Origin: Minicystis rosea
GTDB lineage: Bacteria; Myxococcota_A; Polyangia; Polyangiales; Polyangiaceae
Reading direction: 5' to 3'
Assembly (NCBI GenBank): GCA_001931535.1
Contig: CP016211.1
Location: 3,500,501 to 3,564,500 of the forward strand
DNA length: 64,000 bases
Part shown: one piece after another, positions 51,937 to 61,761 of the stretch
How positions within the stretch are numbered: position 1 is the first letter of the stretch
How the letters are laid out: each line of letters starts with the position of its first letter
Translations under genes and position numbers: made by a program
Notes under the pieces: model-generated
Seen by the model: only the letters and a program-made list of their open reading frames with translations
Database searches by the model: none
What the model was told of the DNA's origin: nothing

Positions 51937-53205
51937 TCACTTGGCCACGGGCATCGTTCGTACTGGGATGCCGGCCTCGGCGATCCAGCGCCAATTGTCG
52001 ATGAGGGTGGTGGTGTCGAGCGCGCCGTCGCCCGAGTCGTAGACCGAGAGGCGAATCGTGATCTCGCTGTTCGGCACGACGGGCGCCGTGGTCACGAGCC
52101 AGTCGGTGGAGCCGTGATCTTCGTGCCCGGCGTTGCCATCGAACCCGAAGCCGGTGCCGAGGAGCTGCGTGTCACCGAGGCTGCAGGGGAACGCCTTGCC
52201 GCCGGCCATGCAGTCGTCCGGCGGGTTGTTGAGACAGCCGCAGACTTCGAGGAAGGCGTTGTTCACGCTCACCGGGTTGCCCAGGCTGTCGAAGGAGATG
52301 TTCCCGTCGGCCTGCCCCGCCGGGATCGGCGAGAGGAGCGCGATGAAGAAGTCGTTGTACGTGCTGCAGATGAAGTGCGACCACTCGTAGGTGAAGAAGT
52401 CGAAATCGAACGAGAAGGCTTTGGCGTTCGAGGGGGTGTGAATCGTCAGCTCCAGGCCGGCGGCGTCGTGCGGCTCGCCGGAGAGCTTGTCGGGGCACGC
52501 GGGAGACTCTTTGGGAAAGCCTTCGGGGCTGTTGACGGTGTAGCCCTTGTCGAAGCCGTCCACCGGCATGAAGTCCGGATCGGTGGGCTGGCGCGCGGTG
52601 CCGCTCGAGAGGGCGAGCACGCGCTCGCCGTGACGCGGCTTCACCACCAGGCCGAAGCGCGGGAGCAAGCCATGACCGAGGTGGTAAAAGGTCGCCGCGG
52701 GCTCCGCCACCGGCGGCGGCGCTCCATCGGGCATCACCCACTTTGCGGAGACGAGGCCCCAATCGTTAGCGGCGCCGGACGAGAGCTTGCACAGATCCAT
52801 GGCCTTCGCGGCGCTCAACGGATCCAGGTCGTCGATCACCAGGCCGACATCGCAGGTGTCTGCCGGCTCGTCGATGGATCCGTTGCAGTTCTCGTCTTTG
52901 GGCACACCGCCGTCCGGCGTCGCGACCTCGACCGCATTCGGGCCCACGTTGGGATCGCAATCGTCGCAATCGCCGTCGGCCCGGGTGAAGCCGTCTTGAT
53001 CGACGTCGTCGAAGGCAGTCCCGGGCACGCAGACGATGCCGCCGTCGGGCAGGCCGCCGCCCACGAGCCCACCGTCGAATTGGAAGTCACCCGCGCCGCT
53101 GCCGCCGGCGCTCGTCGAGGTGGTGACGGAGGTGCCGTTCGTGGCCTCGCAGCCAATCGCGATCACGAAGGGAAGCGCACAGAAGAAGGCGTGGACAGGG
53201 CGCAT
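51937..53205 (-). CDS. Choice-of-anchor L-type secreted lipoprotein
   Basis: A 422-aa lipoprotein: signal peptide MRPVHAFFCALPFVIAIGC with Cys 19, then a Thr/Ser/Gly tether. A segment with DDVDQDGFTRADGDCDDCDPNVGPNAVE and DENCNGSIDEP is the MopE-type calcium/Cys repeat found in myxobacteria. The C-terminal 250 residues (AKAFSFDFDFFTYEWSHFICSTYNDFFIALL... DTTTLIDNWRWIAE) match the choice-of-anchor L beta-sandwich. The ATG at 53205 has GAGGAG seven bases upstream and lies 11 bp after the preceding lipoprotein gene, so the two form an operon. Confidence 0.87.
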   Translation of the reverse strand: MRPVHAFFCALPFVIAIGCEATNGTSVTTSTSAGGSGAGDFQFDGGLVGGGLPDGGIVCVPGTAFDDVDQDGFTRADGDCDDCDPNVGPNAVEVATPDGGVPKDENCNGSIDEPADTCDVGLVIDDLDPLSAAKAMDLCKLSSGAANDWGLVSAKWVMPDGAPPPVAEPAATFYHLGHGLLPRFGLVVKPRHGERVLALSSGTARQPTDPDFMPVDGFDKGYTVNSPEGFPKESPACPDKLSGEPHDAAGLELTIHTPSNAKAFSFDFDFFTYEWSHFICSTYNDFFIALLSPIPAGQADGNISFDSLGNPVSVNNAFLEVCGCLNNPPDDCMAGGKAFPCSLGDTQLLGTGFGFDGNAGHEDHGSTDWLVTTAPVVPNSEITIRLSVYDSGDGALDTTTLIDNWRWIAEAGIPVRTMPVAK

Positions 53206-53216
53206 CGTCGAGCTCC

Positions 53217-54722
53217 TCACCAGCAGATGTCCTCGGCGATCCCGACGCTCTGGCAGGTGTAGCCCGCGCGGCACTCTGCTTGTGACGTGCAGGTCGCCAT
53301 GCACACCGTCTCGCCGGCCGGCCCGGCCGGGACGCAGACCGAGCCTGCCGGGCAGTCGTCGGGGAACGTGTTGCAGACCTCGGAGCAGTAGCCGTCCGGG
53401 AGGCTCAAGCAGATGGGATCGTGGTGATCGGCGGCGCAATCGGTGTTGGCCGTGCACGGCGCGCCGGCCTTGTTGGCGCCGGGCGCGCACGCCGGCTTCG
53501 ATTGGCAATCTGGGTCGGCACAATCGATCTTGCCGTCGAAGTCGTCATCGGTTTGGTTCGTGCAATCGGGCTCGGGCTCGATGGTGCACACCTTCTGTGC
53601 GAGGCCGAGATCGACGCAGGCGTAACCCGCGCGGCAATCGCTCGCGTCGATGCATGCTGTGAGACATACCCCGTGCACCGAGTCGAGAAGACCGGTGACG
53701 CAAACGCTGGAAGGCCCGCAATCGTCCGCGACCGGGTCGCAGAACTCGGAGCAATAACCGCCGACGAAACCTTGAATCGGACCGAAGCAGATGGGGTCGT
53801 TGTGGTTTGCTTGGCACTCGGTCGCCAGCGCACACGGCTCGCCCACGGGTGTCGGACCGGGGACGCACTCGGGGCGTGTCTGGCAGAGGTCGGCGTCGTC
53901 GCAATCGACGTAGCCGTTGCCGTCGTCGTCGCTGAGGTTTTTGCAGTTGCTCTCGGGGCGATCGACGACGAGCTGGAAGAAGCCCATGTCCTCGGGCGTG
54001 TTGCCGTCGACCATGACGAAGTACGTCGTCCCCGCGGTCACGGGCACCACCAGCCTCTCGAGATCGACGCCGTTGCCATCTGCCGGCTTGTTGGCGCAGG
54101 CGATCTCGCTCGCGTCATCACCGCAGGCCGTGCGCACCGAGATGCTGAAATCGGCGACGTTGCTCGAGAGCTTCACCACCAGCTTGCCGTCTTGGTCGGC
54201 GATGATTCGGTAAATCATCTCCTTCCCGCTCGCGGCCGAGCAGGACGCCGCGTGCACCGCGGGCCGGCCGGCGGTGCTGCTGGTGATGAAGACATGGATC
54301 GCCGCGGGCGTCGACGGCGTGCACGTGTCGGCACAGGCGCTGTTGCCGTCGCACTCCGGGTCTTCGCAGTCGAGAAGACCGTTTCCGTTGTCGTCACCGC
54401 CGTTGAAGCAGTTTTCGAGGAGGTGGCACTTGGCGGCGATGACGCTGCAATAGCCGTTGCACACGAGCGAGCCCGAGGCGAAGCCGAACGACTGGCAGGT
54501 GAGGTCGCCGAAGTCCTCGTTGTCGCACTCCTCGCCGGGCTCCTTGAACCCGTTGCCGCAGAGGATGGGCCGCCCGGTCGACGTGCTGCTGGATGCGCTC
54601 GTGGTGCCGCCCGACCCGCCGCCGCCGCCACCACCGGTGACGACGGTCTCCTCGGTCCCTGCGGCACAAGCCACGAGGCCGGCGAGGCCGATTCCCATCA
54701 TCCCTATCCAACGCATGCGCAT
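53217..54722 (-). CDS. Cys-rich repeat lipoprotein
   Basis: A 501-aa lipoprotein; LAGLVAC lipobox with Cys 19, then a Gly/Ser/Thr tether. It contains CGNGFKEPGEECDNEDFG (Myxococcus Cys-rich repeat), repeated DDxGNGxxDCxDxxC segments (DDNGNGLLDCEDPEC, DDDGNGYVDCDDADLC, DDDFDGKIDCADPDC), a beta domain (IYRIIADQDGKLVVKLSSNVADFSISVRTAC, about 170-255) and two similar C-terminal Cys modules (GxPC...DC...HxDPIC...GYCSExC). Surface exposed; ligand unknown. GGAG precedes the ATG at 54722. First gene of a two-gene operon. Confidence 0.88.
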   Translation of the reverse strand: MRMRWIGMMGIGLAGLVACAAGTEETVVTGGGGGGGSGGTTSASSSTSTGRPILCGNGFKEPGEECDNEDFGDLTCQSFGFASGSLVCNGYCSVIAAKCHLLENCFNGGDDNGNGLLDCEDPECDGNSACADTCTPSTPAAIHVFITSSTAGRPAVHAASCSAASGKEMIYRIIADQDGKLVVKLSSNVADFSISVRTACGDDASEIACANKPADGNGVDLERLVVPVTAGTTYFVMVDGNTPEDMGFFQLVVDRPESNCKNLSDDDGNGYVDCDDADLCQTRPECVPGPTPVGEPCALATECQANHNDPICFGPIQGFVGGYCSEFCDPVADDCGPSSVCVTGLLDSVHGVCLTACIDASDCRAGYACVDLGLAQKVCTIEPEPDCTNQTDDDFDGKIDCADPDCQSKPACAPGANKAGAPCTANTDCAADHHDPICLSLPDGYCSEVCNTFPDDCPAGSVCVPAGPAGETVCMATCTSQAECRAGYTCQSVGIAEDICW

Positions 54723-54827
54723 GTCGTCTCCGCGTCGAGCGTTCGTGGCCAGCGACAGGGATTGTGTTCAGAGGAATCGATGCGTGCGCAGCGAAAAGAG
54801 GCGCATGCTTGTCGGATCAACGGACGG

Positions 54828-55850
54828 TCAGCGCCTCACGTCTTTGAGAAAGACCCGCTCGAGGACGAGCACGTCACCGATTTCGTCGCGCGGGACGCGG
54901 GCCGAGCGGCCGTCCGCCGAGAACGAATAGATGCCTTTCTCGACCGCGACGCCGAGCGAGGCCCAAGGCGCCGCGAGCTCGACGATGTTGCCGTTTCTCA
55001 TCTCGAAATGGTGCGGGCCGCAGATGATCTGACGCGAGGATGCCTTGGCGGGGAACACGACGGGCTGGCCGGCGCTGCGAGCGCGCTCGGCCATGGCGAC
55101 GCGCACCGCGATGCCGCGCTCGATGGCCATGAAGAAGCCGCGAATCCATTCGTTCCACCAGCGATCGCCCGGCGTGGTGGTGGGCGTGATCGGGAATCCC
55201 TCCCGGAGCGCCGCGGGCGTGTAGCTGACGAAATGGCTGCCACGCTCGGCCCACGAAGCGCGATCGTACACCGCGAGGGTGTGGCGGACCTGATTGGCCT
55301 CGCGATTCGACACGTCGTGCGGGCCGCTGCTGAACACCACGTAGTCGTTCACCTTCCCTTCGATCCACACCACGGAGGGATCGTCGTAGCGGAAGACCTC
55401 GAGGCGAAGGGTGCCGCTGCTACTGGTGCCGATCTGGAAGCCTTCGGTGCCGACGATGATCGATTTGCCGTCGCGATCGGGGCCGAAGAGCCAACCGAAG
55501 ACGAAGAACCCGATGGCCCCACCCACGAGCGCCCCGATGACGGCGGCGACCTCCGAGCCGAACAGCACGCCCGGAAAGCCGAAGAGGACAGCGAGGATGC
55601 TGCCCATGAGAATGCCATTCTTGCGCTTGAGGGCCGCGCCCGCGTCGTCGCCCTGGAGGAGCTGGTCGTTCTTGAAGATGCCGAAGCCCTGGACATCGAG
55701 GTTGCTCGCGGCCGTGATCGGCGAGCCGATGCGCGGCGACGGCGCGCCGATGAGCGCGAGCCGGCTGACGAGCGGCGGCATTCCGCTCGGCATGGTGCCC
55801 TGGAACGGTACGAGATCCGCCCGCTCGAACGATTGCATGACAGGCTGCAT
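54828..55850 (-). CDS. Two-TM-hairpin hypothetical protein next to T6SS cargo genes
   Basis: A 340-aa protein. A soluble N-terminal part (1-78) is followed by a tight pair of hydrophobic helices (about 80-98 and 100-122: GILMGSILAVLFGFPGVLFG and AAVIGALVGGAIGFFVFGWLFG). A C-terminal 215-residue soluble domain follows, beta-rich at first (SIIVGTEGFQIGTSSSGTLRLEVFRYDDPSVVW), then helical (WWNEWIRGFFMAIERGIAVRVAMAERA). ATG 55850 or 55838; no clear ribosome-binding site. It diverges from the DUF2169-pentapeptide gene at 55932. No family recognised. A role as an immunity or accessory protein of the cargo locus is inferred from position only. Confidence 0.72.
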   Translation of the reverse strand: MQPVMQSFERADLVPFQGTMPSGMPPLVSRLALIGAPSPRIGSPITAASNLDVQGFGIFKNDQLLQGDDAGAALKRKNGILMGSILAVLFGFPGVLFGSEVAAVIGALVGGAIGFFVFGWLFGPDRDGKSIIVGTEGFQIGTSSSGTLRLEVFRYDDPSVVWIEGKVNDYVVFSSGPHDVSNREANQVRHTLAVYDRASWAERGSHFVSYTPAALREGFPITPTTTPGDRWWNEWIRGFFMAIERGIAVRVAMAERARSAGQPVVFPAKASSRQIICGPHHFEMRNGNIVELAAPWASLGVAVEKGIYSFSADGRSARVPRDEIGDVLVLERVFLKDVRR

Positions 55851-55931
55851 GTCGGGCGCGCATGATGCGGCGTTGTGCGCGCAAATACCAGATGCGGTGT
55901 TGCCCGCCGCGGGCCCGAGCACGAATGCGAC

Positions 55932-58760
55932 ATGCGCACCGACGCCGCGCATCGCGCATCGGTCGTGGCGATCGTGCGTCTCGAAGGCACGCGAGCGCCG
56001 TGGGCCGCGCGGCTCCGCGGCGGCGCTTCGAGGGTGCCATTCGCCGCGCGTCGCGCCGTGGTGGGCGGTTTGGTGTACCGTGCCGGACGCGTGAAGCGAA
56101 CGGCTCTGCTCGGCGGCGAAGCGACGATGAAGCTCGATGCGGGTGCGCCGCGCGTCGAGGTGACGGCGAGGCTCGATCTCGTGCCTCCCCTTCCGGGCAG
56201 CGTCCTTTGCCGAATGGCGCCGGCGGCCATTCAGGTGACTTGGGACGAGCGACGGCCGAGCGAAGGCGCGCGCCTCGTCGTCCGCGGGAAGAGGCGAGCC
56301 ACGATATCGCTGTTCGAAGGAGGAGAGCAGGTGATCGTCGCCGATCTCGCCCCTTCGAAAGGCGGCGAGATCGAGCTCGCGTGCGCGCGGCTCGGCGAAG
56401 GCATGCGGATCGTGGTCGACGACGGCGAGCCGCATGCGTGGCAGTTGCCGGGGATCGCGCCGGCGATGCGCGTGTGGTTTCGAGATGCAACCGCGGTGTT
56501 CGCCGACCTCGCCGCCGCCGAGCTCCACGTCGATCTCGATGCCCGCGCCATCGCGCTGTTCTGGCGCGGCGAGGCAGCGACTCCGCGCGAGTTGCACGAT
56601 CTCGTGCTGGACGACGTGCGCCTCGAAGGAGCCTTCGTTCCCGCGACGCCGGTCTCGGCGATCACGACCGATCTCGATGCGCCGCCCCCTCCTCCGCCGG
56701 GCGCTGCGCTCGTGTTCGACAACCGCACGGGGCTCGCCGCGACGAGCTTTGCGTGGCAGCTCCGGCCACCCACCGACGCGGTGATCGTCGTCGTCAAAGG
56801 CACCTTCGATCTCGTCGACGGCGTCGCGGCGCGCCCTTCCGAAGCGCCGTCGCCACTGTCGGGCGAGCGCCGAGCCGGCAGCGAAATCGTCACGTATCCA
56901 GGGGATTTTGCGCCGTTCAAGCCGCGCGCGGACGTGATCGTCCAGGGGCACGCGCATGCGAAGCCCGGCGCGCGGGTGGCGCGGGTAGAGGTGCGCGTCG
57001 GAGCGCTCTCGACGAGCCTCGTGGCGCTCGGGCCGCGACGGTTTCTGCCCGGCGGCGCGCCCAGTGAGCCCGAGCTCTTCGATCGGGTCGCGCTCTCGTG
57101 GGAGCACGCGTTCGGTGGGCGCGAGATCCCCGCGAATCCCGCGGGAACCGGCGTGGATCCGAGCTCGGCGCCGCCGCAGATCGAGAGGCCGGACGAGCTG
57201 CTCCGCCGGCGCGGAGATCGGCCGCGCCCCATCGGCTTCGGCGCCGTCCCACCTTCGTGGGAGCCACGCGCGAAGAAGCTCGGGGCGTATGGACGCACGT
57301 GGCAAAAGACGCGTTGGCCTTTCTTTCCCGAGGATTTCGACTGGAGCTATTGGAACGCGGCGCCCGCCGAGATGACAGTGGAGCACCTCCGCGGTGACGA
57401 AGACTATCGGCTCACTTCGGTGCTGCCGGGCGGCGGCGATCTCGAAGGGAGCCTCCCCGGCCGAACGCCACGCGCATTCGCGGTGGGCGCGAAGACGTTG
57501 ACCGAGGTGCCGATGCGGCTCGATACGGCGGTGTTCGACGCCGATCGGAAGCAGGTCGTGCTGGTGTGGCGCGGCGCGCTCGAGCTGGATCGAAGCGAGG
57601 CGCCGCCGCGCGAGATCCTGCTCATCGAAGATCCCGTCGACGCGCTCCGATCGATGGAAGACGTCGAGCGCATCCGCGTCGCGGGCGAAGCGCAGGAATC
57701 GGAGCCCGCGACGAAGGCCAAGGGATCCGCGCCGTCGTCGCTGCTCCGCGAGATCCGCACCGCCCTCGCCGCTCGGCGCCCTTTGCCGAGCGCGGCGAGC
57801 GCCGCGGGATCCGGCGCGCCCGCGATGGTGCGGCCCGAGGCGCCACGCGTGAGCCGCGGCATGGTGCAGCGCTGGCTCGCGGCGGGCGAGCGCCTCGCCG
57901 GGCGCGATCTCTCGGGCGCCGATCTTTCGGGGCTCGATTTCTCGGGTCGTGATCTCACGGGCACCGTCCTGCGCGGCACCAACCTCGACGATGCCAACCT
58001 CGACGGTGCCTCGTGCGAAGGGCTGCGCGCCACGGATCTCCGCGCGCGGCGATCGAGCTGGAAGGGCGCGAAGCTCACGCGGGCCGACCTCGCGCGGGCC
58101 GATCTCTCGGGTGCCGATCTCTCGGGCGCTCACCTCGATCAAACGAGCTTCGCGGACGCCGAGCTCACGGGCGTGACGGCGCGCGGCGCTTCGGCGAGCG
58201 GAGCGCAGCTCGTCCGTGCTCGGCTCATCGATGCTCGCTTCGACGAAGCCAAGCTCGACAAGGCCGATCTCTCCCACGCGACGATGGATGGCGCCCACCT
58301 CGTCGGAGCGACGCTCGATGACGCGAAGCTCTACGAGGTGCTCGCAGAGGGCCTCGTCGCCGATCGAGCCTCGCTCGCCGATGCACGCTTCGAGCTCGCG
58401 CGGCTCGATCGCGCATCGTTCAAGGCCGCACGCGGGGCAGGCTCGATGTGGGAGCGCGCCTCGCTCGGCGGCGCCGACTTCACGGATGCCGTGTTGATCG
58501 AGTCGGGCTTTGCCGGCGCCGATCTCGTGGGCGCGCGGTTCGGCGGCGCCGATCTCGCGGGCGCGCGGTTCGTGTCGAGCAAGCTCGAACGGGCCTCCTT
58601 TGTTAGGGCGAACGTGATGCGCGCGAGCTTCGAGGACGCGGACATGAGAGGTGCCGACTTCTCGGGGGCGAATCTATATCAAGCAGAGACGTGGAGAGCG
58701 CGAATGGAGGGCGCGAAGCTCGCAGGGGCGCTCACGAAGGGGACGAAGATCGGGAGTTGA
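55932..58760 (+). CDS. DUF2169 - pentapeptide-repeat protein (T6SS adaptor-type)
   Basis: A 942-aa protein. The DUF2169 region (about 60-560) shows VVVKGTFDLVDG, a FLPGG loop and WEHAFGGREIPANPAGTG; family members assist loading of effectors onto T6SS spikes. After a linker (about 560-650), a long pentapeptide right-handed beta-helix runs from about 655 to 930 (GRDLSGADLSGLDFSGRDLT, A(D/N)LxX units throughout). It is a fusion of two parts usually found as neighbours. ATG 55932 gives a plausible start; the frame is open to 55875. It faces the reverse-strand PAAR/DUF3540/pentapeptide operon. Confidence 0.85.
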   Translation: MRTDAAHRASVVAIVRLEGTRAPWAARLRGGASRVPFAARRAVVGGLVYRAGRVKRTALLGGEATMKLDAGAPRVEVTARLDLVPPLPGSVLCRMAPAAIQVTWDERRPSEGARLVVRGKRRATISLFEGGEQVIVADLAPSKGGEIELACARLGEGMRIVVDDGEPHAWQLPGIAPAMRVWFRDATAVFADLAAAELHVDLDARAIALFWRGEAATPRELHDLVLDDVRLEGAFVPATPVSAITTDLDAPPPPPPGAALVFDNRTGLAATSFAWQLRPPTDAVIVVVKGTFDLVDGVAARPSEAPSPLSGERRAGSEIVTYPGDFAPFKPRADVIVQGHAHAKPGARVARVEVRVGALSTSLVALGPRRFLPGGAPSEPELFDRVALSWEHAFGGREIPANPAGTGVDPSSAPPQIERPDELLRRRGDRPRPIGFGAVPPSWEPRAKKLGAYGRTWQKTRWPFFPEDFDWSYWNAAPAEMTVEHLRGDEDYRLTSVLPGGGDLEGSLPGRTPRAFAVGAKTLTEVPMRLDTAVFDADRKQVVLVWRGALELDRSEAPPREILLIEDPVDALRSMEDVERIRVAGEAQESEPATKAKGSAPSSLLREIRTALAARRPLPSAASAAGSGAPAMVRPEAPRVSRGMVQRWLAAGERLAGRDLSGADLSGLDFSGRDLTGTVLRGTNLDDANLDGASCEGLRATDLRARRSSWKGAKLTRADLARADLSGADLSGAHLDQTSFADAELTGVTARGASASGAQLVRARLIDARFDEAKLDKADLSHATMDGAHLVGATLDDAKLYEVLAEGLVADRASLADARFELARLDRASFKAARGAGSMWERASLGGADFTDAVLIESGFAGADLVGARFGGADLAGARFVSSKLERASFVRANVMRASFEDADMRGADFSGANLYQAETWRARMEGAKLAGALTKGTKIGS

Positions 58761-58826
58761 AAGCTCACGATGTGACCGACGACGCTGCTCGGTGTCGTGG
58801 TTCGTGCCTCGCCATCATCGCTCTCG

Positions 58827-61319
58827 TCACGTGCGGGTGAATCGGAGGCTCGCGCTGCCGGCCTTGGTCTTGACCTCGACGACGGCGTCGCCGGCCGCGC
58901 CCGGCGGGATCCGCATGCGGATCTCCGTGCTGCTCCGCACGTCGGCGCCGTCGACAGCGCCGATCACCGTGCCATCGACGCTCACCGTGGTTTGCGTGGC
59001 GACGAATTCAGTGCCTGCAGCGACGATATCCACCGCGGCCCCCGCCGGGCCGCTCGCCGGGGTGAGCGACGTGACGGTCGGCGGGTCCATCATCATGTTC
59101 CAGCGGTGCAGATGGGGCGCGATCCGGTGCCAGTCGGCCGGGTGCATGCTCTTCAGTTTGTCGAGGAAGTCCCGCGTCTTGGGCAGCTTGTGAATCTTGA
59201 GCTCCTGGAGCGGCGCCCAGACGGCCGATCGCCACCGGTCCTTCACGTCGCGGGAGATCCACGTGGTGTCGATCCGACCATCGTTGGTCTCGGCGACGAC
59301 GCGGCCGCCGATGAAATTCCGATAGACGTCGAACATGCCATTGGCGAAGGCTCCCTCGCAGCGCTCGCCGCGGTTGTCCGCGGGAGGCGGCCCGAGCGGG
59401 ATCGCGGGGTCGGTACCGTCGTTCAGCAGCCTCACGTTGTATGGCTGGCCGGTGAAGATGGCTTCGATGATCTCCGCCCATCCCTCGACGAGCGGGGGAA
59501 ACCCATCCTTCAAAAGCATGTTCTCTTGGTGGTACAGGTTGTAGTGGCCGCGAATCAGGCTCTCCGCGAGGTTGACGACGGTGACCCCGGCCTCCTTCCA
59601 CATGATCTGATGAGACAGCTCGTGGGCGATGGTGTCGCGGGCGAGGCGATCGGTGGAGGCGAGGTTGACGTTGCCGAGGCCGATCGAGCTGGACCGCGCG
59701 CCGAGCGTCTCCGGGACGACGGTATAAGGAAAGATGGTGAGGTTCTCGATGCCCTTCCAGGCGCCGTCGGTGATCACGGTCAGAAACTCCGACCACTCCG
59801 AGAGCACCTTGAAGACGTACATGCACACCGCACGGTCGCCGACACCTTTGAACTCCCGCGGCGCGGCCTGGGAGCCGATGGAGGTCAGTTGGTTGTTCTC
59901 GATGCTCGGCGAATCGGCGTCATCCTTGCTCGACCACCAGAAAGGGCCCGGACCGACATGGTCGAGCTTCGTGAGCGGGAGACCGATGTTCGGGTTTCGG
60001 ATCATCGGTGAGACCTCGACGACCAACGAATCCCCGGGCTCGGCGAGGAAGGTGAGGCCGTGAATCTCGCCGTTGCGATCGGTGAGGAACCGGCCGATGG
60101 GATCATGGAGGAGATGCGTGAGCGCCACGTGCACGCCCTCGACAGCGTTCCCCGTCGTCAGCGCCCCCCTGGGACGCTGGAAGGCGTAGGTGATGCGAAG
60201 GTGGAAGTCGAGGCCGACACGGAAGACGATGGGATCCGCCGCGGTGCCGAGTGAAGCGCGGGAGAAGCCGCGTTGGAGTCCGTCTTCACCATTCGTGGAT
60301 TTCCAACCCTTGGTGCGCCACTCGTCGGGGAAGGTGACGCCTCCGATGACGCGCTTGTCCGGCTTGGCGACGAACGTGAGGTTGACGGCCGCGCCGGGCG
60401 CGCGCGTGTCCCGCGTGACGATGAAATGGGCCATGCCGCCGGCGTCGGTGACCCGCCGGTCGAGCGAGCTGTCGATGACCCGCCCTTCATCCAGCATCTG
60501 GACAGCCATGTCGGGAATCGGGACGAAGGTGTGTGTGGCGACGTTCCAGGCCTCGAATCGAACGAACACCTCCAGGGTGATGTCCTCCAGCGGAATCGCC
60601 GGCGGAGGCGCGGCGGCGCCGCCCAAACCACCGCTCCCCGCGCCCCCTACCGGCGGCTGAGCGATGCCAGGATCCGCGAGCGTCGAGGCGTCGTCCGCGG
60701 CGACGAACGCGGCGCGCATGACATGGTGTCGCGTCCGCGCGGCGGGGAGCGGCGGAAGGGCCTTGTCGTCGTTGAAGCGGATGAGCCGCGTTTCCTCGTC
60801 TTCCAGCTTGCCTGTCTCCCGGCGAGCATAAGCACGCTGGAAGTCGCCGATGTTGCCCTCGAGGTCGGGGCGCTGCGCATAACCGAGGTTGTGGAGCCGG
60901 CGGCGGGCGGCTTCCTCGCGATCGACGGCGGAAAGATCGACGTAATGGCGTTTGCGAAATGGATATCGCGGCTCGAGCGGGGTGCTCTCCGGGGCCCACT
61001 CGATGAGCACGAGCTCCGGTAAACGCCGCCACGTGAGCTCGATATGGCCTTTCCCATCGGCATAGGGCTGATCCTCGTTGGCGAGGATGCCGTCGGCGAG
61101 GACGCGGACTCGCGCGTTGGGCATGCGGCGCGCGTGCTCGTCGCAGAGGAGGATGGAGAATTTCGTGGGCTCGACGTCGTGCTCGTGGCCGCCGGGGCAG
61201 GCGCAGAAGCCGGAGGCGCATTCCCACGTCGGCTCGGAGCCGATGGCCTCGTGCGACTCGACGTCTTCATAAGGCCACGTGGGATCGAGGTATCGCCCGT
61301 CGTCGTGGTCGTCGTTCAT
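58827..61319 (-). CDS. Putative T6SS metalloprotease effector with IPT domain
   Basis: An 830-aa protein without signal peptide. The N-terminal 120 residues (SILLCDEHARRMPNARVRVLADG... LVLIEWAPES) form a beta-domain typical of proteins encoded beside PAAR-like genes. Central beta-domains follow. The zinc motif HELSH is at 566-570, with a downstream EGWAE (612-616) able to supply the third, Glu ligand, as in gluzincins. The C-terminal 85 residues (PTVTSLTPASGPAGAAVDIVAAGTEF...) are an IPT/TIG Ig-like domain. A peptidase activity is inferred from these motifs; delivery by T6SS is inferred from the operon (16 bp after the PAAR-like gene). Start ATG 61319, weak ribosome-binding site. Confidence 0.8.
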   Translation of the reverse strand: MNDDHDDGRYLDPTWPYEDVESHEAIGSEPTWECASGFCACPGGHEHDVEPTKFSILLCDEHARRMPNARVRVLADGILANEDQPYADGKGHIELTWRRLPELVLIEWAPESTPLEPRYPFRKRHYVDLSAVDREEAARRRLHNLGYAQRPDLEGNIGDFQRAYARRETGKLEDEETRLIRFNDDKALPPLPAARTRHHVMRAAFVAADDASTLADPGIAQPPVGGAGSGGLGGAAAPPPAIPLEDITLEVFVRFEAWNVATHTFVPIPDMAVQMLDEGRVIDSSLDRRVTDAGGMAHFIVTRDTRAPGAAVNLTFVAKPDKRVIGGVTFPDEWRTKGWKSTNGEDGLQRGFSRASLGTAADPIVFRVGLDFHLRITYAFQRPRGALTTGNAVEGVHVALTHLLHDPIGRFLTDRNGEIHGLTFLAEPGDSLVVEVSPMIRNPNIGLPLTKLDHVGPGPFWWSSKDDADSPSIENNQLTSIGSQAAPREFKGVGDRAVCMYVFKVLSEWSEFLTVITDGAWKGIENLTIFPYTVVPETLGARSSSIGLGNVNLASTDRLARDTIAHELSHQIMWKEAGVTVVNLAESLIRGHYNLYHQENMLLKDGFPPLVEGWAEIIEAIFTGQPYNVRLLNDGTDPAIPLGPPPADNRGERCEGAFANGMFDVYRNFIGGRVVAETNDGRIDTTWISRDVKDRWRSAVWAPLQELKIHKLPKTRDFLDKLKSMHPADWHRIAPHLHRWNMMMDPPTVTSLTPASGPAGAAVDIVAAGTEFVATQTTVSVDGTVIGAVDGADVRSSTEIRMRIPPGAAGDAVVEVKTKAGSASLRFTRT

Positions 61320-61335
61320 CGGCTGTGAGATCCGA

Positions 61336-61740
61336 TCACGAGCCCGCCACCACCTTGGTCTGCGAGGGGCTCACTTGCTGCCCGGAGGGCATGTTGGCGT
61401 TGTCGCCGTTCTGCGCGGTTTGGGCGCCGTGGAGGATGACGCGCTTGCCTTTGGCGTAGACCTTCGCGCTCGCGGTCTTGAACGTCGCGGGGCCGCGGAA
61501 GACGCCCGAGACCACGCCGCCGAGCGAGCCGGCCTCGTCGCCGGTGCTGCTGGGGATGCGCGAGGACTCGACGACGACCTCTTTGTTGGTGACGAGCACG
61601 CTCGCGACGGTGCCGTCGGCGTTGCGGCATTCGGCCGTGTTGGGGAGCGGGGTGGGCACCGGGCCGCCGGGGGAAGGCACGTTGCACACGTCGGGGAACG
61701 CGAAGCACTGGCCGCCGGCTTTGGTGGTGACGAAAGGCAT
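61336..61740 (-). CDS. PAAR-like (DUF4150) protein
   Basis: A 134-aa protein. CFAFPDVCNVPSPGGPVPTPLPN near the start, NKEVVVESSRIPSSTGDEAG and a C-terminal KVYAKGKRVILHG match DUF4150, PAAR-like caps of T6SS spikes. The three Cys near the N-terminus fit that family. GAGGAG precedes the ATG at 61740. It lies between DUF3540 and the metalloprotease in one operon and would cap the spike that carries the protease. Confidence 0.88.
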   Translation of the reverse strand: MPFVTTKAGGQCFAFPDVCNVPSPGGPVPTPLPNTAECRNADGTVASVLVTNKEVVVESSRIPSSTGDEAGSLGGVVSGVFRGPATFKTASAKVYAKGKRVILHGAQTAQNGDNANMPSGQQVSPSQTKVVAGS

Positions 61741-61761
61741 GGTTCGGCTCCTCGTCCGCGA

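Noticed and set aside
54828..58298. A single 1156-codon reverse open frame
   Set aside because: Only the last 340 codons (from 55850) look real; the rest is antisense to the DUF2169-pentapeptide gene.
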